From contig DASTGO010000457.1 of assembly GCA_035719045.1 (NCBI GenBank), positions 1 to 23,021 of the forward strand: 23,021 nt of DNA, read 5' to 3'. The stretch is from DASTGO01 sp035719045. Its GTDB lineage: Bacteria > Actinomycetota > Actinomycetes > Actinomycetales > Kineosporiaceae. A program made the position numbers and the translations under genes. Positions 14,925-20,262 of the stretch are shown one piece after another; position 1 is the stretch's first letter; the number at the start of each line of letters is the position of its first letter. The notes under the pieces are model-generated. The model had not been told where the DNA came from, ran no database searches, and saw only the letters and a program-made list of their open reading frames with translations.

Positions 14925-16058
14925 TCAGCCGAGCATCCGTGACAGCCAGGCCAGGACCTGCGGCTCGACGGACAGCCACACCCCCGTGTTGTGCCCGCCC
15001 GCGGTGAGCTTGATCTGGTCCACCTGCAGCGGGGGGCGCACGGCGGCCAGGAAGCGCTGGGTGGGCTGGTTCGTGGCGGGGTCACCGGCGCTGTAGACGG
15101 TCAGCAGGTGGACCGCCGGGGGAGTCTGGCGGGAGACCAGCCAGGTGGGGTCGTTGGCGTCCTGGAGGGTCTGGCTGCCCCCGAACAGGTCCCCCGTGGT
15201 GGAGTCGGTCCCGGTGGTGAAGTACCCGGCGAGCACCGCGCCGGCATGGAAGGTCTTCGGGAACATCAGGGTGAGCTTCGCGGTGCAGAACCCGCCCGTG
15301 GAGTAGCCGGTGATCCCCCAGGTGCCCAGCGGCAGGGTCCGGGTCTGCTGCGCCACGATCCGCGGGACGTCCGAGCCGAGCCAGGTGGCCACCTGCGGGC
15401 CGTTCGGGATGTCGGTGCACTCGGTGTCCCGGGGCATCGCCACGTTCATCGTCGGCAGCACCGCGATGAAGGGCTTCACCCGGCCCGCGGCCACCTCGGT
15501 GTCGGCGACCTGCTGCAACTGCAGGGCATGCAGCCAGGTGGTCGGGGTGCCGGGGTAGCCGGGCAGGAACTGCACCACCGGATAGCGCTTCTGCGCGTTC
15601 TGCGGCAAGTTGTAGCCGGCCGGCAGCAGGATCCAGACCTTGGCCCGGATCCGCGAGGCGGGGCCCTCGACCTCCTCCTCGATGAGCCGGCCTCCCGATC
15701 CGGGCTGGGCGGCGGGCAGCGGGCGAAGGCCCGGGATGTCGACGCTCGGCGCGCTGCCTCCCAGGTGGCTCGTGCCGCCGCCGGACGGGGTGTCGCCGTC
15801 CGGGACGGGGCCGGTGGCCGCGACCGGATTGCTGCCGAGCAGGTCCGACCAGGAGTCGTAGAGCGAGAACTCGTTGTTGACCAGGATCCCCGCCATCGCC
15901 ACGGCACACAGCTGGCTGACGACGACCATGGCGATCCGCTGCGTCCAGCGCAGGGCCGCCTGGCCGCGGACCCGGCTCCAGACGAAGGCGGTCAGCCCGG
16001 GGGCGATGACGGCGGAGAGGACGGACAGGATCAGCACCGGAGTGCCGGTCAACGACAT
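14925..16058 (-). CDS. Membrane-anchored esterase-family alpha/beta hydrolase
   Basis: A 377-residue protein with two N-terminal membrane segments (about 7-27 and 42-60), a Pro/Gly-rich spacer (75-125), and an external hydrolase domain of the esterase-D/mycolyltransferase-like type. The nucleophile is Ser253 in GYSTGG. His356 in GGHNTGVW is the likely catalytic His, and Asp326 in SAGDPAT a candidate acid. WILLPAGYN and VVQFLPGYPG are typical for this family. The ATG at 16058 has AGGAG 7 nt upstream on the minus strand. The fold resembles antigen 85 proteins, but a mycolyltransferase role cannot be assumed. It ends convergently with the lectin gene at a shared hairpin. A TAGAGT at 16109-16114 (minus) might be its -10. 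Confidence 0.85.
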   Translation of the reverse strand: MSLTGTPVLILSVLSAVIAPGLTAFVWSRVRGQAALRWTQRIAMVVVSQLCAVAMAGILVNNEFSLYDSWSDLLGSNPVAATGPVPDGDTPSGGGTSHLGGSAPSVDIPGLRPLPAAQPGSGGRLIEEEVEGPASRIRAKVWILLPAGYNLPQNAQKRYPVVQFLPGYPGTPTTWLHALQLQQVADTEVAAGRVKPFIAVLPTMNVAMPRDTECTDIPNGPQVATWLGSDVPRIVAQQTRTLPLGTWGITGYSTGGFCTAKLTLMFPKTFHAGAVLAGYFTTGTDSTTGDLFGGSQTLQDANDPTWLVSRQTPPAVHLLTVYSAGDPATNQPTQRFLAAVRPPLQVDQIKLTAGGHNTGVWLSVEPQVLAWLSRMLG

Positions 16059-16210
16059 GGAGGATCTCCTGCGACGAGCGGGGCGGACCGGTGGCGACCC
16101 GGTCGGTCACTCTAGGGACGTCTGGTGCCTGGCCTGCGTTCACAGGTCACCATCAGGTGATGATCGGGTATCGACTGACCCAGCACCGCAGGTCAGCGGA
16201 GAGTGTACGC

Positions 16211-16930
16211 CTAACTGCGTAACGTTCCGTGATGGTGCGAGGCCCGGAGCCGGTAGCCCAGGCCGGGCTCACTGATCAGGTACCGGGGCAGGGCGGGGTC
16301 GGGTTCGAGGGCGATCCGCAACCGGCGCATCCCGTCCCGGATCGCCGCCGGGCCGCCGGCCGTGCCCGCGGGGTCGTCCCGGGCCGGGACCAGCAGCAGG
16401 CCCCGGCGGTGCACCAGCAGGGCCAGCAGCCGCCAGTCCGCGCCCGGAAGCGGGATCTCCCGGTCGTCGCGGCGGGCCGTCCGGGAGTTGAGGTCCAGGT
16501 CGAAGTCCGCGGTGGTCACCCGTTCGGGAACCGGGCCGGACTCCAGCGCGGCCGCCGCCTCCAGCCGGTCCAGCAGGGTGCGCAGCGGGAACGGCTTGAC
16601 CACGAAGTCGGCGGCCCCCGCCTGCACGGCACCCAGGATCTCCCGCCCGCGCGGACTCTCCGCGAGCACCACGACCGGCACCCCGGGCCAGGCGCACAGC
16701 CGGCTGAGCGCGGTACTGCGGTTGCCGCAGGTGAGCAGGCGCAGCGCCCCGAGGTCCACGACCAGGACGGTCGGGCCGGCGCCGGCGCCCGCAGGGACCG
16801 GATCCCCGAGCAGGCCGGTGGCCGCCGTGACCACCTCCCAGTTGCGGGCCCGCAGGCTCACCGCCATCACCCGGACCAGCATCGGGTCGGCGCTCAGCAG
16901 GACCACCCGTCCCGCCCCCGGTCCCGCCAC
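16211..16930 (-). CDS. KdpE/OmpR-like response regulator with degenerate receiver
   Basis: A 239-residue protein with a receiver-like domain (about 8-125) and a winged-helix DNA-binding domain (about 140-230). The end RRLRIALEPDPALPRYLISEPGLGYRL is close to KdpE. The receiver keeps the phospho-acceptor position Asp59 (VVDLG) and Lys112 (VKPF). The acidic metal-binding pair is Ser13-Ala14, where DD is usual, and the switch Thr/Ser position is Ala90. Mg-dependent phosphorylation is therefore doubtful. The DNA-binding domain is also unusual around VPARDDPAGTAGG, where the recognition-helix region is shortened. The GTG start is 9 nt after the stop of the DUF4118 gene, so the pair is an operon. 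No histidine kinase is next to it. Confidence 0.82.
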   Translation of the reverse strand: MAGPGAGRVVLLSADPMLVRVMAVSLRARNWEVVTAATGLLGDPVPAGAGAGPTVLVVDLGALRLLTCGNRSTALSRLCAWPGVPVVVLAESPRGREILGAVQAGAADFVVKPFPLRTLLDRLEAAAALESGPVPERVTTADFDLDLNSRTARRDDREIPLPGADWRLLALLVHRRGLLLVPARDDPAGTAGGPAAIRDGMRRLRIALEPDPALPRYLISEPGLGYRLRASHHHGTLRS

Positions 16931-16939
16931 CGCGCGGCC

Positions 16940-17353
16940 TCAGCGTGCCTGCTGCCGACGCCTGTCCCGGCCGTGGCGTGCCAGCAGCGCCACCAGGACC
17001 CCGAGCGTGACCAGCGCCGCCAACCGGCCCAGATCTGCGGCGGAGAAGGTGAGCAGGGCGAACCGGTGCACGCCGAACCCGGTCTGCAGGGCCCAGCTGA
17101 TCGCGCCCGCCCCGGCGGCCGCCACGGGTCTGGCCCCGGTGACGCAGGCGGCCACCACCAGGGCCACGGCGGCCCAGGAGGGCGGACCGGTGACCCGCAG
17201 CAGGTCCAGCACGGCCACCGCGGCGCAGACGAGGGCGAATGCCCGGGCCAGGGTGAAGCCCGGGTCCTCCCCGGGCAGCGGCAGCCAGGGCATCGGGGGC
17301 CGGGTGGCGGCCTTGCGGGACCCGGTCCGCGGAGCCTCCTCGAGTGGGTGCAC
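16940..17353 (-). CDS. Stand-alone DUF4118 (KdpD-type) membrane protein
   Basis: Membrane protein with three to four hydrophobic segments: LARAFALVCAAVAVLDLL, then a long Ala/Val-rich pair, then LGRLAALVTLGVLVALLA with the basic tail RHGRDRRRQQ. The order, including FALLTFSAADLGRL before the last segment, fits the four-helix DUF4118 domain that sits in the middle of KdpD sensor kinases. Here it stands alone, without the KdpD N-terminal or histidine-kinase parts. Length is about 137 aa from the GTG at 17353. The ATG at 17293 (117 aa) is equally possible, since neither has a convincing ribosome-binding site. It precedes the KdpE-like regulator by 9 nt and may be its membrane partner (inference). 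Confidence 0.65.
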   Translation of the reverse strand: MHPLEEAPRTGSRKAATRPPMPWLPLPGEDPGFTLARAFALVCAAVAVLDLLRVTGPPSWAAVALVVAACVTGARPVAAAGAGAISWALQTGFGVHRFALLTFSAADLGRLAALVTLGVLVALLARHGRDRRRQQAR

Positions 17354-17485
17354 GCTCCCAGTGCACTCTCCGCAGTCCCGGTCCGGCCGGTCCGTTGTTG
17401 CGTTGTTGACGGTGGCCGGGCGGCTTTTCACGCCCTGTTCACACCGGGACGGGTCCTGCTGCGGGTCCACCCCCGAGCCTGAGGG

Positions 17486-17501
17486 TGTGGTGTAGCTCAC
17501 A
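17486..17501. promoter_or_regulatory. Crp-like operator
   Basis: TGTGGTGTAGCTCACA fits the Crp consensus TGTGA-N6-TCACA with one mismatch. It lies in the gap between the DUF4118/regulator operon (minus) and the YgaP-like gene (plus), about 133 bp from each start, so it could serve either or both. Whether the host has a Crp-type regulator cannot be seen here. Confidence 0.5.
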
Positions 17502-17558
17502 TCCTGGAGTCGTTCGGTGCCGGTATCCCTTTGTGATCGCCGTTCGTCCATGACGCGC

Positions 17559-17580
17559 CTGCCACCGAGGGAGGTGGCAG
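17559..17580. promoter_or_regulatory. Hairpin in the leader of the YgaP-like gene
   Basis: CTGCCACC, a 6-nt loop GAGGGA, then GGTGGCAG: a perfect 8-bp stem, 54 nt before the ATG at 17635. The loop carries an anti-SD-like purine tract. It could be a leader structure or an operator; the role is not known. Confidence 0.35.
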
Positions 17581-17634
17581 CCGGGCGGCGACGGACCCCT
17601 GCCGTCGCGCCCGATGAGCGAGGAGGACGCGATC

Positions 17635-17841
17635 ATGGGCAGGAACGAGGGTCTTGTCGACCGGGGCATCCGGATCACCATCGCGATGGTGGCGCTGGTG
17701 GCCGGCCTGAGCACCGGGCTCGGTTCGCTGGTCAGCACCATCTTCCTGGTGGTGGCCGCGATCATGTTCATCACGGGCGTGGTGGGCTTCTGCCCGCTGT
17801 ACACGATCTTCCGGATCAACACCTCCGGCGCCCGCAAGTAG
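17635..17841 (+). CDS. YgaP-like/DUF2892 small inner-membrane protein
   Basis: A 68-residue protein with the family pattern NEGLVDRGIRI at the start, two membrane helices (about 13-28 and 32-51) and GFCPLYTIFRINT at the end, carrying the conserved Cys53. In YgaP this membrane domain is fused to a rhodanese that handles persulfide sulfur; here it is alone, which is common. A role in sulfur relay or thiocyanate/sulfide export is only a family-based guess. The ATG at 17635 has GAGGAGG 8 nt upstream, a near-ideal site, which decides against the ATG at 17614. Confidence 0.88.
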   Translation: MGRNEGLVDRGIRITIAMVALVAGLSTGLGSLVSTIFLVVAAIMFITGVVGFCPLYTIFRINTSGARK

Positions 17842-17915
17842 GGCGATCCGCTCCTAGCACGACCCCACGGGAAGTCAAGAGCCGCAGGCCTGGCGGGGAC
17901 GCCCCGCCAGGTGGC

Positions 17916-17921
17916 TACGGT
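17916..17921 (+). promoter_or_regulatory. -10 element of a leaderless sigma factor transcript
   Basis: TACGGT lies 7 nt before the GTG at 17929. There is no Shine-Dalgarno. A GGGGAC at 17895-17900, with 15 nt between it and the -10, could be a -35, possibly recognised by an ECF sigma factor, but this is weak. Confidence 0.5.
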
Positions 17922-17928
17922 TCGGCCC

Positions 17929-18726
17929 GTGGATAGTGTCGCCGTCTCCGCGCTGCTGCCGGCCGAGGTGCCCGGGCTCTACCGCTTCGCGCGGACCCTG
18001 GCCCCGGACCGGCAGCACGCGGAGGACCTGGTCCAGGACACCGTGATCCGTGCCCTGGAGCGGGCCGAGACCTTCCGGCAGGACTCCTCCCTGGCCACCT
18101 GGCTGCGCCGGATCCTGCACAACCTGGCCGTCGACCAGGCCCGCCGCCGCCGCGAGGTGCCGGTGGACGACCTGGTCGCGGAGGTGGAGGCACGGTGGAA
18201 CGACGACGCCTACACCGTCGACGCCGCGACCGTCGTGGCCCGGGCGGAGACCCGGGAGGAATTGAGCGATGCCCTGATCCGTCTGCCGGTCATCTATCGG
18301 GCGGCGGTGGTGCTCCATGACGCCGAGGGGCTCACCGCACGCGAGATCGCCGAGGTACAGGGCATCGCACTCCCGGCCGCGAAACAGCGGCTGCGGCGCG
18401 GGCGGATGATGCTCGTGGACGAGTTGGCCCGTGGCGCCCACCGGCGCGAGGCGCTCAAGGGCATCCCGCTGCGGTGCGGGGACGCCCGGGCCCGCGTGGG
18501 GGACTACCTCGACGGGGAGGTCGACGAGCCGACCGCCCGCGCCCTGGAACAGCATCTGCGGGACTGCCCGACCTGCCCGCCGCTGGTCGCCGGGCTGGTC
18601 GGGACGACCACGGCCCTGCGCCGGTCCGGCGGCGTGCTGCGGGATCCCGACAGCGTGCTCCCGCCCGAACTCGCGGCCCGGGTGGCCGCCCTGCTGGAAT
18701 CCGCCCGGGGAGGTCTGGCGGGCTGA
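17929..18726 (+). CDS. ECF-type sigma factor with fused zinc anti-sigma-like domain
   Basis: A 265-residue protein. Sigma region 2 (about 10-76) includes HAEDLVQDTVIRAL and FRQDSSLATWLRRILHNLAVD. Region 4 (about 110-165) has LPVIYRAAVVLHDAEGLTAREIAE followed by the helix-turn-helix LPAAKQRLRRGR. The C-terminal part (about 180-265) carries Cys183 and the zinc motif H209-x3-C213-x2-C216 found in ZAS anti-sigma factors (zf-HC2). Usually the zinc anti-sigma is a separate gene; here it is on the same chain and no separate anti-sigma gene is adjacent. The zinc/thiol centre could make the protein redox-responsive (inference). The start is set by a -10 placed 7 nt upstream. The gene ends 25 nt before the convergent reductase gene. 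Confidence 0.9.
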   Translation: MDSVAVSALLPAEVPGLYRFARTLAPDRQHAEDLVQDTVIRALERAETFRQDSSLATWLRRILHNLAVDQARRRREVPVDDLVAEVEARWNDDAYTVDAATVVARAETREELSDALIRLPVIYRAAVVLHDAEGLTAREIAEVQGIALPAAKQRLRRGRMMLVDELARGAHRREALKGIPLRCGDARARVGDYLDGEVDEPTARALEQHLRDCPTCPPLVAGLVGTTTALRRSGGVLRDPDSVLPPELAARVAALLESARGGLAG

Positions 18727-18753
18727 TCCCGGCACCCCGGATGCTGCGGGATC
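18725..18753. terminator. Weak hairpin between convergent genes
   Basis: GATCCCG at 18725-18731 pairs with CGGGATC at 18747-18753 around an imperfect inner stem (GCA/TGC). It spans the stop codons of the sigma factor and of the reductase gene, so it could end both transcripts. Confidence 0.4.
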
Positions 18754-19537
18754 AGCTCGTCGGGCCGCCGGCGACGTAGAGCACCTGGCCCGAGACGAAC
18801 GACGCCTCGTCGCTGACCAGGTACGAGACCGCAGCGGCGATGTCGTCCGGGACGCCGACCCGGCCGACCGGGATCTGCCTGGCGGCCGCAGCCTGGAAGT
18901 CCTCGAAGGTCATCCCCACCCGGGCGGCCGTGGCCGCGGTCATCTCGGTGACGATGAAGCCCGGCGCGATCGCGTTCGCGGTGACCCCGAACCTGCCCAG
19001 CTCCAGGGCGAGGGTCTTGGTGAAGCCCTGCAGGCCGGCCTTGGCGGCGGAGTAGTTCGCCTGGCCACGGTTACCCAGCGCCGAGGTGCTGGACAGGTTG
19101 ACGATCCGGCCCCAGCCCGCCGTGGTCATGTACGCCTGCACCGCGCGGCTCATCAGGAACGAGCCGCGCAGGTGCACCCCGAGCACGGCGTCCCAGTCCT
19201 CCTCGGACATCTTGAACAGCAGGTTGTCCCGGATGATCCCGGCGTTGTTCACCAGCACGGCGGGGGCCCCGAGTTCCGCGGCGACCCGCTGCACGGCGGC
19301 CTCCACCTGGTCGGACTTCGAGACGTCGACACCGACACCGGCGGCGGTGCCGCCGGCCTCGCGGATCGCCTCGACGGTGGCCGCCGTCGAGCTCTCGTCC
19401 AGGTCGAGGACGGCGACGGCGAACCCGTCCCGGCCGAGCCGCCGGGCGACGGCCGCGCCGATACCGCGGGCTGCGCCGGTGACCACGGCCACGCGGGGTC
19501 CGGTGGCGGTCGGGGTGTCGGTCGGGTGGGTGCTCAC
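18752..19537 (-). CDS. fabG: SDR-family 3-oxoacyl-ACP reductase-like protein
   Basis: A 261-residue classical short-chain dehydrogenase. It has the cofactor loop TGAARGIG at 20-27, DLDESS after strand 2, NNAG at 97-100, Ser150 in NLSST, and the catalytic Tyr162-x3-Lys166 (NYSAAK). IAPGFIVTEMT and the end SGQVLYVAGG are typical of FabG-type NADP(H)-dependent 3-oxoacyl reductases. It carries a longer N-terminal tail than housekeeping FabG and is probably one of several paralogues in the genome, so the exact acyl substrate is open. The GTG at 19537 has AGGAG 6 nt upstream. It lies 31 nt after the thioesterase gene, and the two likely form an operon for acyl-CoA or acyl-ACP metabolism. Confidence 0.88.
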   Translation of the reverse strand: MSTHPTDTPTATGPRVAVVTGAARGIGAAVARRLGRDGFAVAVLDLDESSTAATVEAIREAGGTAAGVGVDVSKSDQVEAAVQRVAAELGAPAVLVNNAGIIRDNLLFKMSEEDWDAVLGVHLRGSFLMSRAVQAYMTTAGWGRIVNLSSTSALGNRGQANYSAAKAGLQGFTKTLALELGRFGVTANAIAPGFIVTEMTAATAARVGMTFEDFQAAAARQIPVGRVGVPDDIAAAVSYLVSDEASFVSGQVLYVAGGPTS

Positions 19538-19568
19538 GAGGGCTCCTGTCGGGTGGGGGCGGCCGGGG

Positions 19569-20018
19569 TCAGGACCGGCCGAGACGGTCGGCGTCCTCGA
19601 CGTTCTGCAGCCGGACCTGGCCGCGGGCCACCAGCCTGTCGCCGTCGTCGAGGATGTCGACCTGCCACAGTTGCTGCGTCCGGCCCCGGTGCACCGGGGT
19701 GGCGGTCGCGGTCAGCGTGCCCTCCCGGACCGCGCGCAGGAAGTCGGTGGTGTTGCTGACCCCGACGACATGGCCGCGGTCGGCGTACCAGAAGGCGGCG
19801 CCGAAGCTGGCCGCGGTCTCCACGGCGGTGCAGTAGACCCCGCCGTGGACGATGCCGTGCGGTTGGTGCAGCTCGGGTCGGACCGTCCAGCGCAGGACCG
19901 CGCGGTCGGCGCCCAGCTGCAGGACCTCCATCCCGATCAGGCCGGTGAACCCGGTCCCGACCAGGTTCGCGCCCAGCTGGTCGCCGGGCTGGGTGGTGTC
20001 CGCTCCGGTGGTGGTCAT
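19569..20018 (-). CDS. PaaI-family hotdog thioesterase
   Basis: A 149-residue single hotdog domain, a normal length for the family. HGIVHGG at 54-60 and Glu67 in VETAAS form the PaaI-type active site that hydrolyses acyl-CoA thioesters. The later strands (VGVSNTTDFLRAVREG, LTATATPVHRGRT, WQVDILDDGDRLVARGQ) follow the family closely. It is cytoplasmic and usually tetrameric. The ATG at 20018 has AGGAG 6 nt upstream. It is the first gene of a two-gene unit with the SDR reductase. Phenylacetate genes are not nearby, so a general acyl-CoA clearing role is more likely than a role in that pathway. Confidence 0.9.
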   Translation of the reverse strand: MTTTGADTTQPGDQLGANLVGTGFTGLIGMEVLQLGADRAVLRWTVRPELHQPHGIVHGGVYCTAVETAASFGAAFWYADRGHVVGVSNTTDFLRAVREGTLTATATPVHRGRTQQLWQVDILDDGDRLVARGQVRLQNVEDADRLGRS

Positions 20019-20066
20019 GGGAGCTCCTGGGGGTCGGGTACCGGTGCCGGCGCGGCACGGTCCGTC

Positions 20067-20072
20067 ATCGTA
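20067..20072 (-). promoter_or_regulatory. Candidate -10 of the thioesterase/reductase operon
   Basis: On the minus strand TACGAT, preceded by GAT, lies about 48 nt before the thioesterase ATG. A good Shine-Dalgarno follows, so this would be a normal leadered transcript. The -35 region is not recognisable. Confidence 0.4.
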
Positions 20073-20196
20073 ATCGGGCACTCCCGGCCACCATGCGGGC
20101 AGCTGCCATCCAGGACACCGTGCGGGGCGTCCGGCGACACCCCGGCACCGCCAGGACAAAACACCAGAAAGACGGCATGATCGGCTGTCCTCGACG

Positions 20197-20202
20197 TAGG
20201 CT
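20197..20202 (+). promoter_or_regulatory. Candidate -10 of the patatin-like membrane protein gene
   Basis: TAGGCT about 60 nt before the ATG at 20263. It would give a leader of about 55 nt that carries the strong AGGAGGT site at 20251-20257. Confidence 0.35.
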
Positions 20203-20262
20203 GACCACCGCGCCGCCCGGTGTCGTGCGCCGATCCGGGTATGCCCAGTCAGGAGGTGCGTG

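Noticed and set aside
16301..16330. A GGTTCGA string resembling a tRNA T-loop
   Set aside because: It lies within the regulator coding sequence and no acceptor or anticodon stem can be paired around it.
16211..17353. A complete kdpDE operon
   Set aside because: No histidine kinase domain, no KdpD N-terminal domain and no kdpFABC genes are present. Only a DUF4118 protein and a KdpE-like regulator remain.
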